DNA from: Ruegeria lacuscaerulensis | Lineage (GTDB): Bacteria > Pseudomonadota > Alphaproteobacteria > Rhodobacterales > Rhodobacteraceae | Length of the DNA: 44,955 nucleotides | Assembly (NCBI RefSeq): GCF_013031245.1 | Contig: NZ_WPZL01000031.1 | Span: 1 to 44,955, forward strand | Direction of reading: 5' to 3' | Position numbers and translations under genes: made by a program | Notes under the pieces: generated by a model | What the model saw: only the letters and a program-made list of their open reading frames with translations | Databases searched by the model: none | What the model was told of the DNA's origin: nothing | Shown here: positions 7,591 through 15,686 of the stretch, one piece after another | Layout of the letters: every line of letters starts with the position of its first letter | Numbering within the stretch: the stretch's first letter is position 1

Positions 7591-9773
7591 TACATCTCAC
7601 CTTCCGTTACCAGTTCGAAATATTCTCCCTTCAGGGCCATGAGTTCTGCATGCGTACCGCGTTCCGCGACCCGTCCTTTGTCCAAAACGATAATCTGATC
7701 GCAATCTCGAATTGTGCTCAACCTGTGCGCAATAACGAGGCAGGTCGTTTTCCGCCGCCGTAGCGACTCCATAATCTTCAATTCGGTTTGTGGATCGAGG
7801 GCAGAAGTGGCCTCATCGAGGATCAGAAGTTTGGGTGAGCGGACCAGAGCGCGTGCGATCTCAATCCTTTGCCGTTCGCCGCCGCTGAAGTTTCTTCCTT
7901 TTTCTTCGACAGGTGCGTCAAAGCTTTCCGCGCGCGCAGAAACGACATCAAAAAGCTGGGCATCCTGAATTGCCGAAACCAGGTTTTCCTGAAGAATTTC
8001 AGGATCCCAGAGCGAAATATTCCCCCGCAGAGTGCCTTCAAACAAAACGATCTTCTGATCGACCGAACCAATGAGAACAGATAGGCTGGCGCGGTCAAAC
8101 GACGTGATGGGCCTGCCATTTACTTGAATACAACCAGACCAAGGCTGGTATAAGCCAGATGCTAGTTTTGCGACCGTGGTTTTTCCGCTGCCGGATCGAC
8201 CGACCAAAGCCACCCATTCGCCTTCGTTCATCTCCAAATTGAAATCTTCGATCAAAGCTGGGTCTCGCGGATTATAGCCAAATCGCAATCCATCCAGTTT
8301 CAGCGCCGCCGTTTGGTTGGCATCGATCGTATCGGTTTGTCGTTCCTCGTGCCGCCAATCGACCGCATGGTCGGTAATATCATTCAGCCGTATTAGCCCG
8401 GCCGCGACCTGCTGAGTGAGGCCGGATGCGTCAACAACGCGCTGAACTGAAACTGCCAGCACCGCAAACAGCGCCTGGAACGCAATAAAACCGCCCAGCG
8501 AAAGAGCCGAGTTCATCACGCGTTGCCCCCCAATCCAAAGCGCCAGAGCCACGGTGACCGTGGTGATTAACTGGGGGGCAATTGCGGTTGCCTGATCGAG
8601 GCGCGACAGTCGCTGTTCGGTATTTACCGCACGCGCGTGATATCCTGCCCATTTGCCAAAAAAGTCGTCTTCTGCACCGCTTATCTTCAGCGTTTCGATA
8701 TTCGAGATTCCGTTGACCGATGCCGAAAACAATTTGCCCTGTTCGACGCTCAACCTGATTGAGGTTTCAAGTCGAACAGCGCGCAAAAACCGCAGCAGCA
8801 TGACATTCAAACTGGCACCGCTGATCGCAATGAGCGCCAATAACTGATCAAGCATCATCATGAGGACAAACAGGATGGATGCCGTAAAGATGTTGATTGC
8901 CGCAGTTCCGATTTGTTCGGTGCTGGTCAGAGCAAGCGATTGGATGCTGGAAACGCGACTTACCAAGTCGCCCATAAATCTGAGTTCAAAGAATTGGGAA
9001 GGCAATCGAAGCAAGTGCCAGAAACACTCGGCAGACTTTTTCAGTGCCAAATGTGTTTGAATTCTCAATATTGTAGCATTCATCACCCAGCTCAGCGTGC
9101 CTTGGAAAATGGCGGCTAGCACCAAAGCGAATATCAGAGGTCTAAGCCAACTGTCTTGCTGTCCGAGAAGGACGTCGTCGACGAAGATTCCAGCAAAATT
9201 GGGGACCGCGTATCCCGGAACTACCAGAAGCAAACCGATCAAAAGTATGAACATCATCTGAAGGCGATAATTCAACGAAAGCCCAAGCAGTTGCCGGATC
9301 GGTTGGGGTCGTTTCCCGCCCGTTTTAAAACCTTCGCCCGGCTCGATATACAAGGCAATCCCGGAATATGACTTCTCAAAATCCGACCGCGTTACGGTCC
9401 GGTGTCCGATACCGGGATCATTCAGAAATGCATGTGTTTTATCTGCGCCTTCCAGAACGACAAAATGGTTGAAATTCCAGAACAGTATAGCGGGAAAAGA
9501 ACCTGACAGAACGTCGCCAGCAGGTTTCTTGAAGCCATGGGCATCACAGCCCAAAACCTTTGCAGCATGAACAATGTTCCCGGCATTGCTGCCGTCGCGA
9601 GAAACACCGCAAACCAATCGAAGCGAATCCAGGGTCTCAAATCGCTGAAAATAGGCCAGAACCATCGCAAGGCTGGCGGCCCCGCATTCAACAGCTTCCA
9701 TCTGCAGAACGGTTGGTGTCCGCACGCGGCGCTTTGAAAGCCTGCTTGGATTTTTGTTTTTCCAGGCTGGCAA
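7590..9773 (-). CDS. lanT: ABC transporter with N-terminal C39 leader peptidase (NHLM ABC1)
   Basis: 727 residues. The N-terminal C39 cysteine peptidase has the catalytic Cys30 (MEAVECGAAS), His103 (FNHFVVLEG) and Asp119 (NDPG). It should cut the precursor after the double glycine. A membrane domain (about 160-450) and an ATPase domain with GRSGSGKTT, FSGGERQR and LLILDEATSALD follow. This architecture is that of bifunctional peptidase-exporters of bacteriocins. It sits between hlyD (2 bases away) and the second ABC gene (1-base overlap), so the three are cotranscribed. The start ATG is immediately downstream of hlyD's stop. Confidence 0.93.
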   Translation of the reverse strand: MPAWKNKNPSRLSKRRVRTPTVLQMEAVECGAASLAMVLAYFQRFETLDSLRLVCGVSRDGSNAGNIVHAAKVLGCDAHGFKKPAGDVLSGSFPAILFWNFNHFVVLEGADKTHAFLNDPGIGHRTVTRSDFEKSYSGIALYIEPGEGFKTGGKRPQPIRQLLGLSLNYRLQMMFILLIGLLLVVPGYAVPNFAGIFVDDVLLGQQDSWLRPLIFALVLAAIFQGTLSWVMNATILRIQTHLALKKSAECFWHLLRLPSQFFELRFMGDLVSRVSSIQSLALTSTEQIGTAAINIFTASILFVLMMMLDQLLALIAISGASLNVMLLRFLRAVRLETSIRLSVEQGKLFSASVNGISNIETLKISGAEDDFFGKWAGYHARAVNTEQRLSRLDQATAIAPQLITTVTVALALWIGGQRVMNSALSLGGFIAFQALFAVLAVSVQRVVDASGLTQQVAAGLIRLNDITDHAVDWRHEERQTDTIDANQTAALKLDGLRFGYNPRDPALIEDFNLEMNEGEWVALVGRSGSGKTTVAKLASGLYQPWSGCIQVNGRPITSFDRASLSVLIGSVDQKIVLFEGTLRGNISLWDPEILQENLVSAIQDAQLFDVVSARAESFDAPVEEKGRNFSGGERQRIEIARALVRSPKLLILDEATSALDPQTELKIMESLRRRKTTCLVIAHRLSTIRDCDQIIVLDKGRVAERGTHAELMALKGEYFELVTEGEM

Positions 9774-9775
9774 AT

Positions 9776-11002
9776 CTAAGACCCTATCAAAGCCCGTAAA
9801 GCTGGTATCACCAACGCAATAGGAGGTTTCTCGTCCAAAATGATATCAACCTCCGCGAGAGTTCCCAGATTAATTCGAAAAGGTGGCCCTTGCCCCGTCC
9901 ACCATTCAAAACCACTCGGCGAATCTGTGTTTTGGACCAAGCTGATGCGCGCCAGATACTCTTCTCCGCTGGACACCATCCGGTCGGCCAGCTGCTCATT
10001 TCTCAATATGCTGTTAACCTCTTTTTCGGATACGGGAACTTGCGAAATGAATGACACCGTGCCGCGCATTGTTCCAAAATTGGCCCTTGTGACGGATGAT
10101 GGGATGACGTGAGCCTGCATTCCGACTTTCACGCGGCGCGCATATTGCGGCTGTAGAAACGCGATCACCTCGGTGCCATCGCCGCCTTGTGCAACTGTCA
10201 TGATGACTGTGGTTGCCGAAACGTTTTCGCCCTCTGCGACTCTGATCTCCTGCACTTCACCATCGTCTGGAACGTGAACGGATTTTCCCGTGTCTCTGGT
10301 CGATTGGAGTTGTGATAATTTCCGTTTCGCCGAATTCAACGACTGGGCGGACTTGTCTATTTCGACCGACACATCGATTTTCAAATCTTCCAGTGCCTGT
10401 TTTGCGTCAGCCAATGTTGAGTTCAAGTCGGCCAATTGGACTGTCGAACTTATGTACGAAGACCAATCTTCAAGAATCTCGTTTCGTGTGGTCAGTCCGC
10501 GTTTCTCGATCTCCTGAATATCCTTGATTAGATCATCGATTAGCGCTCGGTCTTTTTTGAGTTCTTCGATCGAACCGGAGTAAGTCGTTTGGAGCGTTTT
10601 GAACGCCTCTTCATGCGCCGAGATCTCCCCTTGGCGCCTTTTTACCAACGCATCATGCAGTGTTTCTTGTTCAGTTACCGCCGCTGTGGCTTCTGCGATC
10701 TGAATGTCCAAGGTGGGCTGGCTGAGGCGTGCGACCACATCCTTGGACTTTACGTTGTCGCCAACTGAAACCCCAATTTCCTCAATGCGCCCATCTGCGC
10801 CACTTTGAACAACTGTGACCACTTCGCCTTCGCGAACGATTATGCCACTGCCAATCGCTTTGGTTGGAATCGTGCCATACAGAGCCCAAAACGAAACCAC
10901 CAGCGCACACCCTAAGAGGCAAAAGAACGAAAAAAGGTAGGCGCGAGGGATAAGGACTATCCGCACATCCAGGTAATCTTGTGTTCGCCAGTTTCCCTTC
11001 AT
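9776..11002 (-). CDS. HlyD-family membrane fusion protein of the RiPP exporter
   Basis: 408 residues. One N-terminal membrane anchor (about 20-43) is followed by a lipoyl-like half (GRIEEIGVSVGDNVKSKD), a long coiled-coil hairpin (about 100-240), a second lipoyl half and a beta-barrel domain. It would bridge the inner-membrane ABC complex to an outer-membrane channel; no TolC-like gene is seen here. It is the first clear gene of the export/lanM operon. It resembles the NHLM HlyD family, supporting a dedicated export system. A GAGAGG sequence precedes the ATG. Confidence 0.9.
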   Translation of the reverse strand: MKGNWRTQDYLDVRIVLIPRAYLFSFFCLLGCALVVSFWALYGTIPTKAIGSGIIVREGEVVTVVQSGADGRIEEIGVSVGDNVKSKDVVARLSQPTLDIQIAEATAAVTEQETLHDALVKRRQGEISAHEEAFKTLQTTYSGSIEELKKDRALIDDLIKDIQEIEKRGLTTRNEILEDWSSYISSTVQLADLNSTLADAKQALEDLKIDVSVEIDKSAQSLNSAKRKLSQLQSTRDTGKSVHVPDDGEVQEIRVAEGENVSATTVIMTVAQGGDGTEVIAFLQPQYARRVKVGMQAHVIPSSVTRANFGTMRGTVSFISQVPVSEKEVNSILRNEQLADRMVSSGEEYLARISLVQNTDSPSGFEWWTGQGPPFRINLGTLAEVDIILDEKPPIALVIPALRALIGS

Positions 11003-11012
11003 GGTGAGCCTC

Positions 11013-11468
11013 TCAATTAACCTTGAGCAGGTGTCCGATTGCGTCCACGTTACCAGCCAAACAAAATTGGTCTAAGCTATTTATGCGAAACTCTTTCATG
11101 AAGTTTCTGATTGGGCTTAGTGCTTCTGCATACGGGTTGTTCCAATCAAGCGGATTTGTTCTAGCTGTTCGCACCCACCCTGAATTCTGTCGCGGCCTTC
11201 TGTTGAAGGGTTGTGTCGCGAATATTTGGAGAGACACGAAACGTCCGCTCACCAGCCTCAGCAAGGCCGGTAGAGTTGTCCTATATGCCGCCCCAAATTG
11301 ACACCACGCGGCAAGAGCGGTCCGTGTCAGCATAATTGTGTCTCGGGTGGCGAGAGATCGCTCCTGGTGAAAGTGGTTGTGGACGGAGAAAAAAACGGCA
11401 ACGAATTTCCACAAACTTCGCAAGTCCTCGACGCCTGCGAACTTATAGATCGAGGACAAACCGGTCAT
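11013..11468 (-). CDS. hypothetical small protein upstream of hlyD (uncertain)
   Basis: A 151-codon open frame ending 10 bases before hlyD. The last 45 residues (EALSPIRNFMKEFRINSLDQF... HLLKVN) look protein-like and the gene would be the first of the export operon. I do not recognise a family. Neither the ATG at 11468 nor an internal ATG at 11333 has a good ribosome-binding site, so the N-terminus is uncertain and the frame may be fortuitous. If it is not a gene, 11003-11614 is noncoding and holds the divergent promoters of the export operon and the dehydrogenase genes; I see no other feature in it. Confidence 0.35.
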   Translation of the reverse strand: MTGLSSIYKFAGVEDLRSLWKFVAVFFSVHNHFHQERSLATRDTIMLTRTALAAWCQFGAAYRTTLPALLRLVSGRFVSLQIFATQPFNRRPRQNSGWVRTARTNPLDWNNPYAEALSPIRNFMKEFRINSLDQFCLAGNVDAIGHLLKVN

Positions 11469-11614
11469 CCGAGCGTGAGTACTAAAGGTCTGGATTACCT
11501 TTGACGCGTACGAGTCACGGTTTTAGTGCTTCGTCGAAACTTCCTACGCGGGTAATCCGCAGGTATGCTGAACGAATTGATGCATGGTGCCGGTTGTATC
11601 TAAACGGAGACTAA

Positions 11615-12022
11615 ATGGTGTTGTTCGACCGACGTGGCTTTGTTTTCTGTTGTGTGGCGATGTTGGCCTCATGGGGCGGGTTGCGCCTGCATGCTGCCCC
11701 GAGCATTGATGACGATGGCTTTCTGGCATTATCAAAAAAGCTTTTGCAGCGCGAAGACCTGGACCCAGACGCCGCTACGAAGTTTTTGCAAGGTTTTTTG
11801 GCAATCGGGGATGGTGAGGCCCTGCATGCTCTTGCAGAGGGCCAATCGCAACCGGAGCTTGAGGAAAGGATACTCATGGCGTGGTACACGGGACTCTCCC
11901 CCGATCCCTCAATTCCCGAAGCGGTGACCTACGGTTCTGCTCTGGTGTGGCAAGCCATGACCTATACAAAAGCACCCGGGTTCTGCGCTGTTGAAGATTG
12001 GAGCGAGGCACCTGCTCTGTAA
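11615..12022 (+). CDS. small subunit of a Tat-exported GMC dehydrogenase
   Basis: 135 residues. A twin-arginine-like signal (DRRGF then a hydrophobic stretch to about residue 27, LHAAP) is followed by a helical domain ending in a Cys and EDWSEAP segment. This pattern resembles the small subunit of FAD-dependent sorbitol/glucose dehydrogenases (FAD-SLDH family), which carries the flavoprotein through the Tat pathway. The catalytic-subunit gene follows directly, supporting the assignment. A GGAGA sits 4 bases before the ATG. Its link to the peptide cluster is positional only: it is divergent from the export operon. Confidence 0.7.
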   Translation: MVLFDRRGFVFCCVAMLASWGGLRLHAAPSIDDDGFLALSKKLLQREDLDPDAATKFLQGFLAIGDGEALHALAEGQSQPELEERILMAWYTGLSPDPSIPEAVTYGSALVWQAMTYTKAPGFCAVEDWSEAPAL

Positions 12023-12078
12023 GCGCACAATAAAGGAGAAGCCCCGTCGCTACCTCAGTCAATATCGAAGCGGACATT

Positions 12079-13677
12079 TTGGTCATCGGTTCTGGCGTAG
12101 CCGGCGCGCTCACCGCGTCTGAACTGGCGTTACAAGGCCTGCGCGTAGTAATTTTTGAAACAGGTCCGCGTGTGGAACGCGGTGAGGCTTACGACAAGTT
12201 TTTGCGCGCTGCCGTGAAAGACCTGGCTAGCCCTTATCCCGCGGATACGGCCCCATCCTACAAAAACGCTGCGGGGCAAGAAACGATTTATCGCCAGACC
12301 GGCCCGCAACCTTTCCTGTCCGACTATCTCAAGGCAGTTGGCGGCACAACTTGGCATTGGTTAGGCAGCATACCAAGATTTCTGCCGCAGGACTTTAAGC
12401 TCCGCACGACCTATGGCTTGGGAGAGGATTGGCCGCTCAGTTACGAGGCATTGGAGCCCTATTATGGATGGGCGGAGCGCGAATTAGGAGCGTCCGGCGA
12501 CAGTGATAACGATCGCGGATCGCCGCGCTCCACCCCATACCCTATGCCACCAATCCCACAATCTTACCTTGACCAGAAAGTCGCCGCAGCACTGACGGGC
12601 AGCCGCTATGAGTTTTCGGCCGTGCCACAGGCCCGTAATTCCATCTTTCATGACGACCGGCCCGCCTGTTGTGGAAGTGCGTCCTGTATCCCGCTTTGTC
12701 CTATCCAAGCGAAGTATGATGCCACGGTCCATACCGCCAAAGCCGAAGCCGCCGGTGCGGTCCTTTTCCCTGAAACTACGGCGACTATGCTTCATCTTGA
12801 TGAAGCTGGGATCATCAAATCGGTCGAATATCGACGTTCTGATGGTACCAGCGGCCACGCGCGTCCGAAGATTGTCGTTCTGGCTGCCAACGGCATTGAA
12901 ACACCAAGGCTGATGCTGAATTCTGCGCAGGAGCGTGCCCCCGGCGGGCTGGCCAACTCATCTGATCAGGTCGGTCGAAACCTGATGGACCATCCGGTGA
13001 AACTTAGCTGGGCCATAGCGCCAGAGCCCGTGTGGCCATTTCGAGGTCCGCTCATCACCTCAACGTGTGACGCCTTGAGAGATGGGTCGTTTCGCTCCGA
13101 TCACGCCGCGCTTTTGATTGAAATCGGCAACCAGGGTCAGGCTTGGTCCAAGCACGCGCCCTTCTCAAATGTGAAGCATCTAATAGCCAAAGGGTTGCGG
13201 GGCGCAGCGTTGGATCAAGCAATCTTTGACGTAACTTCGCGACAGATCGAAGTATCTTCCATGGTCGAACAGCTTCCGCTCTCGGAAAATCGTGTAACCT
13301 TGGATTCGGGCCGCCATGACGAAAACGGTGTGCCCGAAGTCAGTATCTTTTTCAGCATCGACGCCTACACCGCAGCCGGGCTTAAAGCGGCCGAGGCTGC
13401 GCATACAGATATCTTTAGCGCGATGAGCGCGTCCGAAATTGGCCATGATCCCGTGGCAAGAGGTGCGGGCCACATTATGGGTACGGTGCGGATGGGAAGT
13501 GACCCAAAGACGGCCGTATTGGACGAGAACTTGCGCAGCTTCGATACCACTAATCTTTTTGTTGTGGGTTCTGCTGTTTTTCCCTCTGGTGGCACAGCCA
13601 ACCCGACATTAACTATCGCGGCCTTGGCGCTTCGGGCATCGGAAGCCATTTCGGCACAACTGGCGCAATTGGATTAG
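12079..13677 (+). CDS. GMC-family FAD dehydrogenase with predicted 3Fe-4S cluster
   Basis: At least 532 residues. The N-terminus holds the FAD-binding GSGVAG loop, and the C-terminus has the GMC motifs HIMGTVRMG and GTANPTLTIAALA with the catalytic His/Asn pair region. Cys197-x5-Cys203-x3-Cys207 reproduces the spacing of the 3Fe-4S ligands of FAD-glucose dehydrogenase alpha subunits. With the Tat small subunit upstream this suggests a periplasmic alcohol or sugar dehydrogenase; no cytochrome c subunit follows. The TTG at 12079 would remove the beta-strand (ADILVIG) that precedes the FAD loop. The frame is open back to a stop at 12031-12033 and a Shine-Dalgarno AGGAGA lies at 12034-12039, but no ATG, GTG or TTG lies between. 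Translation may begin at a non-standard codon near 12046-12064. The substrate is unknown. Confidence 0.85.
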   Translation: MVIGSGVAGALTASELALQGLRVVIFETGPRVERGEAYDKFLRAAVKDLASPYPADTAPSYKNAAGQETIYRQTGPQPFLSDYLKAVGGTTWHWLGSIPRFLPQDFKLRTTYGLGEDWPLSYEALEPYYGWAERELGASGDSDNDRGSPRSTPYPMPPIPQSYLDQKVAAALTGSRYEFSAVPQARNSIFHDDRPACCGSASCIPLCPIQAKYDATVHTAKAEAAGAVLFPETTATMLHLDEAGIIKSVEYRRSDGTSGHARPKIVVLAANGIETPRLMLNSAQERAPGGLANSSDQVGRNLMDHPVKLSWAIAPEPVWPFRGPLITSTCDALRDGSFRSDHAALLIEIGNQGQAWSKHAPFSNVKHLIAKGLRGAALDQAIFDVTSRQIEVSSMVEQLPLSENRVTLDSGRHDENGVPEVSIFFSIDAYTAAGLKAAEAAHTDIFSAMSASEIGHDPVARGAGHIMGTVRMGSDPKTAVLDENLRSFDTTNLFVVGSAVFPSGGTANPTLTIAALALRASEAISAQLAQLD

Positions 13678-14005
13678 GGTCGACCCGCCAAGACGCATTG
13701 AACCTGTTCGCCCAAGATTTTTTCCTAGTCTGGATAAACAACGGTGAAAATACGGGCGATGTCCTGAGAGGGCCTTGGGCTGCGGAGAACTAACGGCACG
13801 ACTTCTGTCGCGCCAGTCATGAAATGAATGCTTGCCACCTCAAGCAACAGATAGCAACAAAACGATAGCTGTTGGTTTTCCTGAGCAATGCCGGTTTCTG
13901 ATTGATCATGTCCAATGCCGGCTTTGGACTTATTTCGTTGAGAATCTCGCGCCTGTTTCAATCGTAAGACGCTGATTCAATTCTTCCTTTAAGGATGGAT
14001 TCCCA
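13678..14005. other. noncoding stretch between the dehydrogenase and an IS remnant
   Basis: No convincing gene, terminator or repeat is visible. A 78-codon minus-strand frame here has no start signal and no recognisable features. The stretch is probably the debris of an insertion, as the IS fragment directly follows. Confidence 0.4.
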
Positions 14006-14140
14006 ATGATGGGGTCGAAGCAGGAAGCGCCGGCGGCATTGTTCTACAAGTTCTCGCTCGAAGGACACGTTCCCCAGAACCACCTGCTTCGGTCGATTGA
14101 TCGCGTCGTCGCCAACGGGTACGGGCTATGGTTTTGGTGA
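14006..14140 (+). pseudogene. N-terminal fragment of an IS transposase
   Basis: A frame starting MMGSKQEAPAALFYKFSLEG, continuing through HVPQNHLLRSIDRVV, then diverging and stopping at 14140. The first 35 or so residues match the characteristic N-terminus of IS5/IS1182-type DDE transposases (LFYxFSLExHVPxDHLLRxIDRxVD). The rest of the transposase is absent: the next gene's 3' end begins at 14168. No terminal inverted repeats are evident. It marks an old insertion and deletion at the right border of the peptide cluster. Confidence 0.65.
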
Positions 14141-14167
14141 TATTCTGTCTTCGTCACAATCGGGCGT

Positions 14168-15193
14168 TCATTTGTACGCCACGACTGCGCGTGTGATACC
14201 GGTTAGCGAAAAAGTTTCAAACCGTTTGAAGCCGATCTCTCGCGCCCAAGTTTCGAACTCCGCAGCGCTAAAATCAAAGGCGCGGTCGCCGAACTCCATC
14301 AACATGGTCAGAGACATGAACGACCCATAGGTGTTTTCACGCCGTGCGTCGTCGATGAGGGCTTCAATCACGACAAAGGCACCGCCAGGCTGAAGTGTCT
14401 CATATGCCTTTTGGATCAGGTGACGTTTCTGCTCCAGATCCCAATCGTGCAGAATCATGCCCATGGTGATCACATCGGCAGGTGGAAAAGGATCCTGGAA
14501 AAAGTCGCCAGACACACATGTTATGCGGTGTTCAAGATTATCTTCCACCACGCGTCTCTGAGCGATCGCAGTAACTTCAGGCAGATCGAACGAAGCACAT
14601 GTTAGGTGATCGTGCGCCCTGGCAAACAGACGCGAAAGCAGCGCGTCCGCACCACCGATATATGTCACGCTTTGATAGTTTTCAAATGGAAAGGCCCGCG
14701 CCATTTCTGTAAAGGCATGCAGCGACGATCCGTTCATGGCCGCCATGAAGGCTTCTAGCCGCGCGGGTTCGGCGTAAAGCGTTTCAAAGAAACCGGTTTC
14801 CTGGGATTTGCTTTCGTTCTGAGCTTCGCCCGTCTGCGCGGCTTCAAAGATCGTATCCCAATATCGATAGTTGCGCTTGTCCCAAAACTCCAGGATACCG
14901 CCAATGTATCCGGGTTTGGCGGGATCAAGGTATGTCGCTGTTTCGTCGGTATTGCTGTAAACGGCGCTCCGCCCATCGCCTGTACGGTTGAGAAGTTTCA
15001 CCGAGACGAGCAAATCCAACATATCCATAGCCGGGCGTTCCCGCAGGTTATAAGCCGCGCGGACCTCGGACAACGTCATGCCACCTTGCGCCAACCGGCC
15101 GAATAGACCAGCCCCGGTTGCTGCCAGCAAAACTCGCGACACACCATAACCCGATGCAACGTTCATAATGTGATCAAGTGTCGGTTTGGTCAT
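14168..15193 (-). CDS. O-methyltransferase-like protein with altered SAM loop
   Basis: 341 residues. A winged-helix dimerisation domain (about 1-100) is followed by a class I methyltransferase fold, as in the PF00891 family (plant-type O-methyltransferases, CrtF, acetylserotonin methyltransferase). The motif region LHDWDLEQKRHLIQKAYETLQPGG near 245-270 is typical, with a His-Asp pair. The SAM glycine loop, usually DVGGGxG, reads TYIGGADAL, so cofactor binding may be weakened or changed. Adjacent regions hold an IS remnant and a cyclase remnant, so membership in the peptide cluster is doubtful. The ATG has no strong Shine-Dalgarno. Confidence 0.75.
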   Translation of the reverse strand: MTKPTLDHIMNVASGYGVSRVLLAATGAGLFGRLAQGGMTLSEVRAAYNLRERPAMDMLDLLVSVKLLNRTGDGRSAVYSNTDETATYLDPAKPGYIGGILEFWDKRNYRYWDTIFEAAQTGEAQNESKSQETGFFETLYAEPARLEAFMAAMNGSSLHAFTEMARAFPFENYQSVTYIGGADALLSRLFARAHDHLTCASFDLPEVTAIAQRRVVEDNLEHRITCVSGDFFQDPFPPADVITMGMILHDWDLEQKRHLIQKAYETLQPGGAFVVIEALIDDARRENTYGSFMSLTMLMEFGDRAFDFSAAEFETWAREIGFKRFETFSLTGITRAVVAYK

Positions 15194-15421
15194 TCTTGCC
15201 TCTCAACGGTGGGTTCTTGGCCAAGCCAAGAGCCGTCCGTGACACACCAGTGAACATTGCTATAACGTAAGGGTGCACATTCCAGTTTCCAACGCCCAAA
15301 CGGATCAAACAGGTTGGCCCTTCTGCAAGGAAGCAGAAAACCACAAAGCGTGTGAACGATATCCGATTTGCGTCCAGATCGAATGTTGGTCAAACATGAC
15401 AACATCAATTTAACGGACCAA

Positions 15422-15607
15422 GTTGCTCGCATGCGAAGCCGTCTTGCTGTGATCCTGATGGCCGATGTGGTCGAATACAAGCCAGAAATGGTGCCTGGCC
15501 AGGCGGGCGCTATCGGATTGATCCGTGAACGACGTAGATATGTACTGCGCCGGAATAAACACTACCGCGAGCCTTCAGCCTGGAAGATACTGCACTCTCG
15601 AATGTAA
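15422..15607 (+). pseudogene. N-terminal remnant of a class III adenylate/guanylate cyclase domain
   Basis: Within a short frame the peptide RLAVILMADVVEYKPEM, then GAIGLIRERRRYVLRR, resembles the start of bacterial class III cyclase proteins (RLAAILMADVVGYSRLM..., with the metal-binding Asp). The rest of the catalytic domain is missing, so this is a fragment. The remainder of the 493-base gap 15194-15686 between the methyltransferase and fic genes shows nothing else I can support. Confidence 0.5.
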
Positions 15608-15686
15608 ATGACCGCTTTCACAGTTTGGAGGAGTTGCTCTCGCAGATGCAGCGAACGTCCGCTGCCCGCCCTTCGTGCCCAGCCCC

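Noticed and set aside
13725..13961. Possible small minus-strand gene after the GMC dehydrogenase
   Set aside because: No start signal, no family resemblance, and it lies in a stretch of insertion debris.
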